Below, one piece after another: positions 11,247 to 24,207 of a stretch of DNA of 64,000 bases. The stretch spans positions 5,270,001-5,334,000 of the forward strand of contig JAKULF010000005.1 of assembly GCA_022661535.1 (NCBI GenBank), given 5' to 3'. Under the pieces are notes generated by a model. That model worked only from the letters and a program-made list of their open reading frames with translations. It ran no database searches and was not told where the DNA came from. The translations under genes were made by a program, and so were the position numbers. The stretch is from Eutypa lata. Lineage: Eukaryota; Ascomycota; Sordariomycetes; Xylariales; Diatrypaceae. How positions within the stretch are numbered: position 1 is the first letter of the stretch; every line of letters starts with the position of its first letter.

Positions 11247-12245
11247 TAGAGCAGTACACCATGCGTAATATCACTAAAGACTCAGATGTAGGATCTAGTA
11301 GAACGCAGGGAATTCGTAGCAATTGTATTACAGAGTGACAATCTTCTAGTTACAGCATGACCTAGATCTGAAGGACCTGAAGGTCCTATATATACTAATT
11401 ACAGGGTGCATTGACCACCTATTGTATTGGTCATACAATGAAGTTATCGTCAACATCTATACGTCACCTAGGTGTGGAGCTCGCTAGGGATCAACAAGGT
11501 CTGATACAGTTGTTATAGGCAACTGATATACAGAATCCTAGATCCGATCAGTTACCTGCCCCGCTAGGTATTTTGAACGCGCTCAAGGGTATTTCGAAGG
11601 ACACGTATCTCTATAGTATCTAGCTAGGCGGCTTGCTCGAGGGGTTGACTTGGTGCTCGAAAAAGACGGAAGGTTCTGAAAATCCCAAAATGTATCACGC
11701 ACCATCTTAGTCGTGGGTGGCTGTAAAAGGCCCAGTTCAATTTCCGATATACTCATGGCACGAGTATCGTGAGGGATAGGGACCTCCTCAGAGCACTCTA
11801 CAAAAGATAGCGCAGTACGTAGGGTACTCACTGGATAATGGAGGGCCGCATTTGAAATCACTACTAGTATATAGTCACTAGGATACCCCCAAAGCCAGCT
11901 GGATACAGAGAATCCTCTGAGAACGTTGATGACAAAGACGAACTATTCCTTCTAATCATAGCCACGAATAAGCCCACACTCCTCCCACCAGGTTATATCA
12001 CCTTTTACTATGGTAATATGTCTAACGATGGGCTAATCACGAGTGATGTACTGGTTCTGGACGAACTTACGTCTCCATGATTCTCTAGCTTTGAAAGTCG
12101 CCTTGAGCTTAAACCCAGCTTTTCCATGGCTGATTTTCACGTAGGATGCTCATTATGTCTATAGAGTAAATGGGAGTTATAATCTATGGCAATGCATGTA
12201 AGACTATATGAAGGCCATTAGAGGAGTTAGTAGACTAATATTATT
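11247..12245. other. Intergenic between two pseudogenes
   Basis: No recognised gene. A 92-codon minus frame at 11583-11861 is open but matches nothing I know. A stretch at 11960-12140 keeps a moderately coding-like frame without family resemblance and could be the eroded 5' part of the photolyase locus or another relic. Confidence 0.35.
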
Positions 12246-13620
12246 AGATTGGACTGTCAGAATGATCTGTCAAAGTCGATCCAGGAACTCAATCCGAAGT
12301 CAAAACTCTTCGGACTTTGTGAGACTCTACAGACTCCCCTCTCTAAGCTCTTCAAGGCCTGGAAAGTGACACATCCGGTATTCGAAAGAGACACGGGCTC
12401 GTACGCCCGGGAGCGGGACTAGGTCGTAACGGACCTCGCTAAGAAGGCGGGTGCGAAAGTTATTACCCGGCACGGTCGGACGCTATGGGATAGCAATGAA
12501 ATTATCGCGAAGCACGGCGGCAAACCCACCATGTCTATTACGCAGCTCCAGGCCGCCGGAAACGCAGTTGGAGAGATCCCGAAACCGATTCCAGCCCACG
12601 AGCATCTACCAAATCCAGGTGACATGCCTCTTGACTTCGAGCAAGACGACCCAACAACAAGAGGACTCGATGATCTCAATGTTTCACATCACAGTAGTGG
12701 CGCCGGAGACCAGTCATATAAAACGGGAATTGCAGGACCAAAGGGCGACTTCGCCGTCGAGGGACTCGGTTGCCCGCCAGCGACCACACCGCACCGGGGC
12801 GGCGAGATGATCGCTCTGGGTAATCTCGACAAGATTATATCCGACACGGAATACACGGCAACCTTCCGGAAGCCCCAGACGAGCCCCACGGCCTTCGATC
12901 CGCAGTCGACCACCCTACTCTAACCAGCGCTGCACTTCGGCTATTCTATTGGCGCGTACGGGAAGTCGTAAATGAGTATAAAGGAAAATGCGGTCCGTCG
13001 AAGCCCCCCGAGAGCCTAACGGGCCAGCTGTTATTCCGAGATATGTACTTCGCGGCGCAGGCCGCAATAGGGGCCCCCTTTACACAGACGGTCGGTAATC
13101 CACATTATCGCTTCATCCCCTAGCACCTACCGTCCAAGGGCACCGGAAGCGATGCGAAGAAGGTAGGGACCGAGACGGGGAAAGGCAACAAGGGAACAGA
13201 TGACACTGCTGCATTTGCGAGCAACGCGCACTACGACGTCGACTCGGCACAGGCAGAGCGTTGGTTCCGGCGCTGGGAAGCCGGGACGACGGGGTTCCCG
13301 TTCGTGGATGCATTAATGCGGCAACTACGGCTCGAATGATGGATCTATCACCTGGGGCGGCACCTGGTGGCGTGCTTCCTGACTCGGAGCGGGTGCTACG
13401 TGGACTGAGAGCGGGGCGCCGACGTGTTCGCCGAGCTACTGCTCGACCACGAACCCGCCTGCAACGCGGGGAACTGGCTGTGGCTGAGTTGTACCGCCTT
13501 ATACTCCCAGTTTACCGCATATACAGCCCCGTGACCTTCGAGAAGAAGTGGGATCCGCGCGGGGACTTGATCAGGAAGCTAAGGAATCTAGATGCCAGGT
13601 TTATCCATGAGTGAGCAGCT
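12246..13620 (+). pseudogene. (6-4) photolyase / cryptochrome-like pseudogene
   Basis: Translation in consecutive frames gives the photolyase core in order. First comes the end of the antenna domain (LDCQNDLSKSIQELNPKSKL, then LFKAWKVTH, ERDTGSYARERD). The linker region follows (RHGRTLWDSNEI, GGKPTMSI, DQSYKTGIAGP). Last is the FAD-binding domain (LLFRDMYFAAQAAIGAPF, ERWFRRWEAGTTGFPFVD, ALMRQLRL, HLGRHLVACFLTR, ACNAGNWLWLSC, IYSPVTFEKKWDP). These enzymes use blue light and FAD to repair UV lesions or act as photoreceptors. In-frame stops occur at 12420, 12921, 13121, 13337 and 13406, and frameshifts near 12940 and 13520. Stops at 13121 and 13406 replace expected Trp codons and 12420 fits Gln or Arg, i.e. 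transitions as from RIP. The first part of the gene is missing. Residue-level similarity to the (6-4)/animal-cryptochrome branch is from memory of the family. Confidence 0.88.
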
Positions 13621-14799
13621 AAGGAAATGGATGCTATGCATAGGTATGTATAGAAAGTGGCAGCACCTGCCTGACCTTACATTAAGCTTGTGACTAGATC
13701 TCACCTTTTAGTATATACAGAGGCAAGCGCGAAGCTGCCACGCGCAACGTTGCATAGTATTTGCACGGCACACATCAACTAACACATCAATCAACGCATC
13801 AATCAACACATAAATCAACACATCAATCAACACATCATGTTTTCGATGAGAGCAGCGAATCATGCCGAATAATTGGCATGGGACAGTGACATTGACACAG
13901 ATATAGCCCGAGCAAATCATGATCACTACTGTCTACAGTCCGAGTAACCAGACATACCTACTGGTCCAACTTATTTATTCAGTCGATCTCGAGTAACCAA
14001 CTCAAATCTCTTCATCTGAGTAACTATCCTAGAATTTGATACTACGATTCGCTACACCCGATGACTATCAGATTCAATTCTTCGGCTACCACGACAACAA
14101 AAACGTCTATCTGTCCAACCAACTTGTTCATGCATACCCCGCCTATGTTCAATACACTGAAGGCCGCTTAGCGAGCTTTTGAATCAAGAGTGTTTTGGTT
14201 AACCTCGAGCTACCGATCGGCAGTTTTAGGCGGGTTGGTTACATATTTGTTGGATACGCGTTGTTAAGAACGGAAATTCAATATCATAGAGTAATGTCGA
14301 CCCTGCTTGGACCATCTACTTGCGTGGGACGTCTACCCGTTTAGAAATCATATAGAAGCGCCGCCGGTCTTGCGGTTCTTAATATCGGGAGAAGAAGCGA
14401 GTTCTTCTTTTTGGAGGCAACTTTGGAGTTACTGAACGCAGGGGGATAAGGCGATATCTAATATTGAAAGTGTATAAATAGCTAAGCTGGTAATTAGCTG
14501 GAGCTCAACGTCTGGTGTACGTAGGTTCTTGCATGCTGCTAAAATGATCGAACTTATCTCTAACACTTTCAGAACTTGTAAATATTTGGCAAACGAGTAA
14601 TGCGTAATTACATTGTATGTCGTTAGATAGGTGGATTTATTAAGAATTCGGTAGTTTCATTACCTTTGCTAGGTTCAATATATCCCCCTAGGTCGAAGGG
14701 CACCCGAGAGCTGAGCTCATCACGACTAGACTTAGCTACCCAAATAAGAAATAGCTTGACGTTTGATACACTTCAGGATAACGTAACTTCCGAGACCTG
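13621..14799. other. Intergenic, no gene recognised
   Basis: Contains the 12-bp minisatellite at 13783-13842 and, at 14611-14660, a segment resembling 76-135. Otherwise nothing is seen. Confidence 0.5.
13783..13842 (+). repeat. 12-bp minisatellite (CACATCAATCAA)
   Basis: About five imperfect copies of a 12-bp unit in tandem. On the minus strand it translates as repeated VLIDVLI-type peptides, but there is no gene context, so I treat it as non-coding. Confidence 0.85.
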
Positions 14800-15725
14800 G
14801 CTTAGGTTCCAAGAAGCTCTACACCGGTGGAAGCCCTGAATGATAGAGGGTCTATAGTTACAAAGAAGAAGTAAGACGGCAAAGGGTGCCCGTTTTTAAA
14901 GAATATACTTCGTAAGTATCGTGACTTCGTGACCTGACATTGAATATGCCACTTCGCTTATAGCGATGGAAGCCCCTTATGGGAAAGGGGAGGTCGCTAG
15001 TGGTTATTTGATATGTATTGTTGACGTAGATAGGGCTGAGCTGTACAGCCTTGAGCCCCTGACTCGGCATGACCTGGACTGCCTGGTAATGGTGCGTTAG
15101 GCGCTACTTAGCCACCGCTCTGTAGCTGTTTATAGCGGTGGAAGCCCCTTAATAAAAGAGTGGTCGGTGATTCTTCAAGGTCTAGCGTTGAAAGTGTCAC
15201 TTTGCCTTTCGCTCTACGCTACGAAGGAGCTCTATAGCGGTGGAACCCCCCTAGGTGTGAAGTCCTCAGGAAGGATGCAGACGGCAAGAGTTACCCGTTT
15301 GCAGAAAGGGTGCATACTCTGGGGGTATCATGACTTTAGGACTTGGCGTTGAAGAAGCCACTTCATGTACCCATCACTCTAGCGGTAGAAGCCCTCGAAG
15401 TAAGTCCTATTAGCTGATCGGGGTGTTAACGTTCCAGGGCTATAGCTCCGAGGCAGCTCTATAGCGGTGAAGGCCCCTTAAAGGGAAAGGGGTGATTCTC
15501 AAAGACCTGGGACTGGAGAAGCCACTTCACTCAGCAAACACTCTGTTTGATGGAAGCCCTCAAGGGAGGTCTATAATTTGACGTATCTGGAATACTACTG
15601 GGAGTGCTGGACTAAGGTGCCCATCTTGTCGTTACCCATCTTTGGTGAAAGTGGTGATCTCTTGACTTATAAGACTTGGCGTTGAAGGAGCTATTTCAGC
15701 TCTCGCTCGCAATGGATAATATGAT
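14800..15725 (+). repeat. Degenerate tandem array with two alternating motifs
   Basis: Motif 1 (consensus CTATAGCGGTGGAAGCCCCT) recurs at about 14815, 14960, 15130, 15228, 15378, 15455 and 15541. Motif 2 (consensus GACTTGGCGTTGAAGAAGCC, then ACTTC) recurs at about 14930, 15180, 15340, 15505 and 15670. Spacing varies from about 80 to 170 bp. A third element, GACGGCAA followed by ACCCGTTT, recurs at about 14876 and 15281. No open frame runs through it. It reads as an old satellite or tandemly amplified repeat; function unknown. Confidence 0.7.
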
Positions 15726-17033
15726 TGGGCCAACTCGTATATTGGCGTGAGCTTGGACCATCTTCCTAAACAAAATTGTTGCGGCCGACGTCTTATCGCT
15801 GCGAGTTGGATAACTGAAACCATCGTGACCCTGAAGCTACCTAATAAGTACTGTCACTACCACCGCCATCTAACTATAATACCTACATGTAGCTGCTATA
15901 TTGAATTATCTGTCTTTAAAGCCACTACCTTTGAAGCTACAATCTCTAAAGCTATTCACACTTTAAATTAGTTGCAGCAACTAAGTAATCACAACCAAGT
16001 AGTAATAGCAGCTATCTAAGTAGTGGCAGTTAGCCTCGAGGCTGTAGGCAGGTGGTTAGGTGGGTCACTGCAAATTTGAAGAAGAAAGTTCACTAAGGAT
16101 TTAGTCAAGCTCTATTTATTATAGATTAAGAGAGGTTTATAATAAAAGAAGCAACTGGAGGATGCTCTTATTATTAACTGCTAGGGATAGTAGTCGGTAA
16201 TATCACCTGTCAAACTGGACCCGGATAGCGTGACTGTCAGCGCCAGTCTTCCATAAAATCTTGCGAACTGTCGTGGCACCATTAATCAAGCCTCGGGGAA
16301 TGCAGATGTCTTTGGAAGCATGACGCAGGCGCCAACGTGTATAGGGAAATAGATCTTCATGCCTTCAGACTCACTGGCAGATGCTTTATCCTATCCGGTA
16401 CTCGACCCAGTTGCTTAGGTGTCAACAGTGGGTTACAGACCCATTCATAGCTTTATTGACGCATAACAACCTCAAGCCAGACAGGACAGTCTTGTTCAAA
16501 TGGTCTGCCTTATTACCTTTGGGGTAAAGTGGGATGTCAAATACGGGTGGGAGTTATGAAAATCTCTAAGTAGAGCGATGCTATAAGTCGTAGGCTAATC
16601 ATTGATTTGTTATCGACGAAGAAGTTGTGACGGAATTGATTACAAGACCTATACCGTTGCATCATTGAGCCACAAGTGGTTGTTGCTAGCTCGGGAGCTG
16701 ACCATCTTGCAAAGCCTTATGTAGTAGACTGCCATACTTACTGCCGTGGCAGGAGTGTTTGATGTCCTTGAGCTCTTGATGGAGACTACCCAAAGGGGTT
16801 CCGGTAAAAGGTTCAAAGGGATCTTTATCAACTAGGAGACCAATAACATAATGAATAGTCCGGCCTTAGACCTTGTTGGCCTCAACACTAGTCGAGACGC
16901 CTAGAAAGAGGTTTACCATTTTGCAATTCTCAAGACTGCAAAGAGCTAGGTCAGCCAGTTTCCGGCCAGAAGACAGACTCATCTTGCCAAGTACAAGCAA
17001 CATCAACATAAGCTATGTTGTTGCAGTCAGAGC
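15726..17033. other. Intergenic with a coding-like minus-strand relic
   Basis: On the minus strand around 16870-16680 a frame reads LVDKDPFEPFTGTPLGSLHQ and continues to LLHKALQDGQLPS before a stop. It looks like an eroded coding sequence of unknown family. Part of it (16672-16750) is repeated at 1770-1850. The segment leads directly into the LTR-like repeat at the edge of the AT-rich block. Confidence 0.4.
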
Positions 17034-17150
17034 TGCTTATTAAGCTCCCGGAGCAGGATAAACCTATATCCGGTGCTTTTGTATTATATATAAATCTTTC
17101 TAGCTACTTATCTTAAGTTTTAAAGTATTTCAAATAATTATTATTATTCG
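17015..17150 (+). repeat. LTR-like direct repeat at the left edge of the AT block
   Basis: Matches 40395-40530 base for base apart from C-to-T/G-to-A changes and small indels. For example, TTATTAAGCTCCCGGAGCAGG here corresponds to TTATTAAGTTTTCGAAATAAA there, and both continue ATTATATATAAATCTTT and end ATTATTATTCGTAAT. A TGTTGTTGCAG at about 17016 could be the LTR 5' end. The two copies are collinear and flank about 23.3 kb of RIP-mutated DNA. Confidence 0.65.
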
Positions 17151-20100
17151 TAATAACTTATACTTTATTTTTAAATTAATTTATACGTAATAATTATAAG
17201 CTTAACGCTTTAAATTAACTTTAATTTTATTATATTATATAATATTTCGTAAATATATTAATTATTATATAAAATTAATTATATATATATTTAACTTATT
17301 ATATTTTTATTTATATTATTATTATATTTTATTTTTAATAAAATATTTAATAATAATTTATTACGTTTTAAATAATTAATTTATAATATAATTTATTTAA
17401 ATATTAATTATATAATTTTTTTAATAAACGTTATAATAATAAATTAAAAAACTTTTCTTCGTTAATATAATTAATTATAATATTATATTAATACGATTTA
17501 AATTTAATTTTACGTTAATTTCGAAAATAATAAAAAATTAAAAATTAATTTATTTTAATTATATAACTTTACGTTTAAAAAAAATTATATAAAATATTAA
17601 AAATTAAAAAAAGTTTTCATTTAAATAAAAAAATAATAAATCGCTTTAAAAAATAAAATTAAATAATAAATTAAATATTAAATATAAAAAGAAATTTAAA
17701 AAATTTTTATTTTAATAATTTAAATATTTTTAAATATTTTTAAAACTTATAACTTTTTAAAAATAAATTAATAAATTAATAAAAAAATAATTTTAACGAA
17801 TATTTAAATAAAATTAATAATAAAATAAAATTTTATAATTTAAAAATTTAAAAATAAATAAATTATATTATAAATTTATAAAAACGAATATTAAAATCGT
17901 AATTATTTAATATTATAATAAGGTTTTTATTTAAATTAAATAAAATAACGTTAAATTAAAACGTTAATATTATAATTAATTAAAAAGCATTTTATAATAT
18001 TTAAATTTATAAAGTTTTAAAAATTAAAAAAATAATTATTATAAAAACTTTTTTAAAAACGTTTAATTTTAAAATAATTAATTTTTAAACGAATATTAAG
18101 CTTTAAAAAAATATTAAAAAAAATATTTAAAATAAAAAAATTTATTTTTTAAAACATTATAATAACCTTTTTTATATAATATTTAAAAAGAATCGTATAA
18201 AAACGTTAATAAATAAATTAAAAATCTTTATTATATTTTAAAAGAAATTATTTTTATTAAAAAATTTTTTTAAATTTAAATCGAAAAATTTAAAAAATTA
18301 TTAAAGTAACGATTATAAATACTTTTATTTATTTACGTATAATATAAAGCATTTTTATAAATTTATAAATTATAATATATTTAAAATAATAATTATCGAA
18401 AAACTTATTAAAAAGATTATTTTAAATATAAAAAATAATTATTATAAAAACATTATTAAAAAGCTTAAGTTTTTATAATATAAATATTTACGAGTTTAAT
18501 TAATTAAATAAAGCTTATTAAACGTTATAAATAAACTTAAAAAAGTTTTTTTATAAAAGCTTTTAAAAAATTAAAACATTTTAATAATTATAATCGATTT
18601 TATTTTATTAAATTAAAGCGTTTTTAAAATATATTTTACGTTTTTTTTTAAAAAAATATTTTTTTATAAATTTTATTTTAATAAATAATTACGATATTAT
18701 ATATTTAATTAATAATAAAAACTTAATCGTTTTAAATATATATCGTAAAGTTATTAATAAAAAAATTATAAAAATAAATATTACTTTATTTTTAATTTTA
18801 AAATTTAATAATTAAATAATTAAAAATATTTTTTTAACGACTTTAAAAAAAATATATTAATTTAACTTTAAAAAATATAATAATAATAAAAAAGTTTTAT
18901 TTTAATATTATATTAAAAATTCGTTTAAAATTTTTTTTAATATTATAAATTTAACGTTTTTTTAAAAATAAATAATATAAATAATAATTATATTATTATT
19001 AAATTTAAAAGTTAAAATAATTTAATTTTTTTTAAATATAAAGTAATTATTAATTATTTAAACGTTTTAATTAAGATTTTTATAAATTTAATAAATATTA
19101 TAATGTTTTTTATATTATAATTTAAATAAAAATTAAAAATATAAAATTTTTTATTAAATTTTTTATATTTTTAAAAATATTTAAAAAAATTATAATATAA
19201 AAAAACTAAGCATTTAAGCTTTAAAGTTTTTAAAACATTTATTAAATATATTTAAAACGTTAAAATTAATAATATAATACGATTAAAATATAAATATTAT
19301 ATTTATATATATATTATTAAAATAATATTAAAAAGATTATTAAAAAATAAATTATTTAAACTTTTTTAATATATATATTAAAATTAATTTAATAATTTTT
19401 TAAAATATAATAAAATTAAATAATTATTAATAATTAAAAATAAATATAACGAAGCGTTTTACGAATATTTAATTATAAATAAAAAAGAAAAAGTTATTAT
19501 AAAATTTTTATAAAGTTTTAAAAATTAAATACGTAAAAAAAAATAACTTTATATTTATAAAATTAAATAAAATAATAATATTAATATAATTAATATTAAA
19601 AAATTTATTAAGTTTTAATATTAAATTAAAAATAAAAAAAATAAAAATCGAAATATTATTTTCGTATACGAAAAAGCTTAAAAAAAGTAAAAAGCGCGTC
19701 GAAATCGTATTTATTTTTAAATATATTATTATAATAAATAATATAAATCTTTTATAAAAGTTTTAATTTAAAATAATTTAATATAAAGCGATTTAATAAT
19801 ATAATATAAATTTTAATTTAATATATAATTTTAAAAGCTTTAATAAAATTTTTAAAAGTTAATTTAAAAATTATTTTTAATAATATAATTTAAAAATCTT
19901 TAAAAAATTAATTATTAATTTTTAATTTAACTTTAAATTAATATTTATATATAAATATAAACCGTATTTATTAATAAAAAATTAAAAAGCTTATAAAAAT
20001 TAAAAAGCATTTAAAATAATATTTAATATATATATAAATTATTTAATAAATTATATTATAATTAATTTTTATAAAATTTAAATTTTTAACTTAAATAAAA

Positions 20101-22864
20101 TAATTATTATATATAACGTATACTTTAATAAAAAGCTTTTTTATAAAAAAAAATAAAAACGAAAAAAGTAATTTTTATAATCGTTTTTATAAAACTTATT
20201 TAAGATTTTTATATATTTAAAAAATAAAGAATAAAGTTATATATTTTTAATTTATTAAACGTATAAAATTATAAAAAAAAATATATTTCGTTTATTTTTA
20301 AATTAATTTTATAAAATAAAAAAAGTTTAAATTTTTTAAAAAATTAATTAAAAAATTTAAATTTAAAAATAAAAAAGCTTATTTTAATAAAAAATTAAAA
20401 AATAATAAAACTTTAATTTTAAATAAAAAAAAAAATTTTAATAATAAACGAAAAACTTAATATTAATCTTTTATTATAAAACGCAAATTTAATAAATAAT
20501 AAAATAAATTTAAAAAATATTAAAATAAATAAACTTTATAAAATTAATAACGATTTAAATATTTAATAAATAATTAAAATAAAAAGTTATATTTTTAATA
20601 AAAAAAACATTAATAATATTATTATTATAATAAAAAGCGTTATAAATATTATAAAAAAAATTCGTTTATAATAAAAGTTATAAAAATTAATTTTAAATAA
20701 TAAAAGTAATTTAAACGATTATAAAAAATATTAAATAACGTTTATATATAAATTATAAATTAATTATATATTAAAATATTAAATTTCGATTATTTTAAAC
20801 GAAAATTAATTTAAATAAAATTTATTAAATAAAACGAAAAAATTATATAATAAATACTTTCGTTATAAAAAAGTTAATAAAATACGTTAAATACGTTTTA
20901 TTAATATTTATAAAAATATAATAACTTTCGAAATTATTAAAAAAAATTACTTTTAAATTTTTTTATTTTAAAAAATATTTTAAAAAAATAAAATTTTTAT
21001 TTTATTTTTTACTTTATAATTATAATAAAGATTTTTTAAAAATATATTATTAACTTTTTATAATTTTAAATAAAAATAAATTATATAAAAATAAATTTTT
21101 TAAATTTTTTAAAATATAAAAAGATTTAATTAATTACTTTTTAAATAAAAACTTTAACGAAAACGTATATTAAAAAATAAAATTTATAATTAATAAAAAT
21201 ATATTTAAAAAAATAAATTATTTAAAAACGAAAAATTATTTAATTTTATTAAAATAAATATTTAATTATAAATTTAATAAAAATAATTATTTAAAACGTT
21301 ATAAATTAAAATTTATAATATATAAAATTTATAAAAAAAGATTTATTTATAATAATTTACGTTATTATATTTATAATTAAAACTTTTAAAATTATTATAA
21401 TTATAATAATAAAATTTAATTTAAAATTTAATTAATATAATATTAAAATAACGTTTTTTAATATAATAAAAAAACGAAAATATATTTATAATTTATAAAT
21501 ATTTAAATAATTTTAAAAAATTAAAAATTTTATTAAAATTAAAAAAATATTTTATAATTTTAAAAACTTATTATTATTATAATATAAAAAGTTTAAATTA
21601 ACTTTATTAAAAACAAAACTTATTTTATTAATAAAAAAGCCGTATTTATTTTATAACGAATAATATATAATTTTTTTTATATTTTTTTAAACGATATTTT
21701 AATTTTATATAATAAAAAATATAAAATAAAAGCTTAAAAACTTAAAACACATTTTAAATTAATTTACGAATTAAAAAATTAAAGTTTAATAAATAAATTT
21801 TTAAATATTAAAATTATTAAAAATTATAAAATATATAAAACTTATTTCTTTTATAATTTATATATATATAAAATAATTATTTATTTTAATTTAATTAATA
21901 ATATTTAAAAAATAATAATTTTTTTAAAATTAAAATCGTTAAAAAAAATTTAATTAAACTTTAAAATAAAAAATAAAAAATTATTAAAAGTAAATTAATT
22001 TAATATTATATATCGTAATTATAATAAAATTAAATATAATATTTATAATATTTAATTTATTAAATCTTTTATAAATTTATTTTTAAAATATTTAAAAGTA
22101 ATAAATAAAATAATAAAATATTTATATATAATTAAATATTTAAATATTATTTATAAAAATAAATTTAAAAAAATATAAAGATTATTAATAATAAAAAATA
22201 CTTTTTTTATAAATAATAAAGAAATTAAACGATTTTTATAAAAATATTTAATATTTTTATTTAAAAAATTTATAACGTAAAAAATAATTTATTAAAATAT
22301 AATTATTATATTTATTATAAAAATAAAAACATTTATTTTTAAATATATAATTAAAAAAATTATTATTTTAAAACGTTTATTTTAAAACTTTTAATTTAAA
22401 TTAAAAAATATATAAAAAAACTTTTATAATAATTAATAAATAATAAAATTAATTATTAAAAAAATTAAAAAAATAAATATAAAACTTTATTATATAAATA
22501 TTTAAAATATATAACTTAAAAAAATAAATAAAAAAAACCTTTTAAATTATTTATTTATTAATAAATTAAATATTTATTAATAAATTAATAAAAATATTTA
22601 ATAAATAAAAATTTAAATATTTTAAAACGTTTTTTAATTTTTAAAATATATAATAAATTATTTTAAAAAATACGAAATAAAATAAATAATTTTAATTTTA
22701 ATATAAAATATATAAATTTATTAAAAAAAATTTAAAAAATTAAAACTTTAAAAATAATAATAAAAACGAATATTTAAATCGAAACTTTTAAACGTTAAAA
22801 ATATTTAATTAATTATATAAACTTATAAAACTTTTATAAAAATATAAATTATATTAACTTTATT

Positions 22865-22940
22865 ATCGTTATTATTATTATTAATATTATTATTATTATT
22901 AATATTATTATTATTATTAAAATTATTATTATTATTAATT
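22865..22940. repeat. ATT trinucleotide-rich microsatellite in the AT block
   Basis: Imperfect (ATT)n, possibly a RIP product of an earlier (ACC)n or (CAG)n-like tract, since C-to-T changes would give the same sequence. Confidence 0.6.
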
Positions 22941-23329
22941 TTCGAAAATAAAAAATTAATTTTAATTTATTTAAAATTATTATTATTTTTATTTTTATTA
23001 TTATTATTATTATTTTTTTTATTTTTATTAAATTTAAAAAAAAATTAAAAATAACGGTAAAATAAAATAATAACTTTTAAATAAATATTAATATATAAAT
23101 ATAATAAAAGTAAATTAAAATAATTTATTTAATTAAAATTAAAACGATTAATTATTAAAAAAATAATAAATATATAAATAATATAATAAATATAATTAAA
23201 AAAATTAAAAAAATTAATTAAATATAAAATTAATAATAAATAAAAAAATAAATTTATATTTATTAATAAAAATATTTAAATAAATAACTTTAATAACGAT
23301 AATTATAATTTAAAACTTTTAAATATTAA

Positions 23330-23690
23330 TTATTAAATTAATTAATAAATTATTTTAAATTTTAAATTATTATAACTTCGTTATATATATTTTTTATATT
23401 AAATTAATATATTAAATTTCGATTAATTAAATCTTTAAAATTAATGTAAAGTTATAACGATTTAAATCGATTTAATAAAAAAAGCGATTTTATATATTAA
23501 TAAATATTACGATTAATTATAAAATAATTTATAATAAATTAAAAACATATTCGATAAATATAAAAACTTAATTATAAGTATTTTATAAACTAATATATTA
23601 ATAGGAATTTTCGCAATTCTTTTAAAGTTAAAATAAAGCCGTACGAATTAAAACCGATAAATTACCTTATAGAAATCACCTTATAGAAAT
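23330..23690 (+). repeat. Left arm of the island repeat (twin at about 38300-38640)
   Basis: The stretch TAAATTATTTTAAATTTTAAATTATTAT near 23350 recurs near 38320. The following sequence stays alignable up to the ACCTTATAGAAAT pair at about 23660-23690, which appears as ACTTTATAAAAATT pairs at about 38605-38635. Going rightwards, the arm changes from RIP-saturated to unmutated sequence within about 150 bp. Confidence 0.65.
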
Positions 23691-23694
23691 TACC

Positions 23695-23858
23695 TTGTAA
23701 GCGCGTCTCGACACGCTCTTTGTATGCATACCACCACCACCGCCTTGATCATTTGCAAAAGAGCTATATAAGTACAATTTAGTATGGTGGAAGCTCCGAG
23801 CATTATGATTTTTTTGATCAGAATAATAGTGGTGATATGCGACCAAGGAGAACCTTCA
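23695..23858 (+). mobile_element. Miniature element A (diverged MITE, unmutated copy)
   Basis: Has the same layout as the clear MITE at 24001-24207: a GCATACCACCACCACC left arm, a central AAGCTCCGAGCATTATGATT, and a right arm with GTGGTGATATGCGACCAAGG, in the same orientation. It lacks neat ends, so it is an older family member. Its RIP-mutated twin is at 38640-38800. Confidence 0.65.
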
Positions 23859-24000
23859 GACCTACAGGGTAGACCTACAGACCTACAGACCTACAGACCT
23901 ACAGACCTACAGACCTACAGGGTAATATACAGACCTACAATCCTATAGGGTAACCTACAGCTTACAGACCTACAGACCTACAGACCTACAGACCTACAGA
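23855..24000 (+). repeat. 8-bp minisatellite (ACCTACAG)n
   Basis: About fifteen copies of ACCTACAG, interrupted by GGGTA-containing variants, lie between miniature elements A and B. The twin at 38800-39062 is a longer array of ATTTATAA-like units, which is what ACCTACAG becomes after C-to-T and G-to-A changes. Similar ATTTATAA arrays at 27360-27720 and 36160-36560 may be further eroded copies. Confidence 0.85.
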
Positions 24001-24207
24001 TCCGGACTAGGTTACGTAAGCCACCTGTCCGGACGGTCACTTGGTCCGTATGCCACCACCACCACCTTAATCATTTCGGAAAGGGCCGTCCAAGGGTAAC
24101 ATTGTATGGGAGAAGCCCGGAGCGTCATGATTTTTTTGATTCAAGTGGTGGTGGTGGCATACGGACCAAGTGACCGTTCGGACAGGTGGCTTACGTAACT
24201 TAATCCG
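24001..24207 (+). mobile_element. Miniature element B: intact MITE with about 73-bp terminal inverted repeats
   Basis: The left arm 24001-24073 and right arm 24137-24207 are inverted repeats of each other, starting TCCGGACTAGGTTACGTAAG and ending with (ACC)4TTAATCA. They differ at only a few mostly transition sites. The 63-bp centre (24074-24136) is unique and asymmetric, so orientation can be read. It has no coding capacity. It is one of the few parts of the AT block that escaped RIP. Confidence 0.9.

Noticed and set aside
11325..11450. Possible third solo LTR (TGTATTACAGAGTGAC start)
   Set aside because: Neither a convincing CA end with matching inverted terminus nor a flanking 5-bp duplication could be found.
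13783..13926. Leu/Ile/Val/Asp repeat peptide on the minus strand
   Set aside because: Simply the translation of a 12-bp minisatellite, without promoter or gene context.
23855..24000. CRISPR-like repeat array
   Set aside because: Units are 8 bp, directly tandem, without unique spacers, in a fungal genome; it is a minisatellite.
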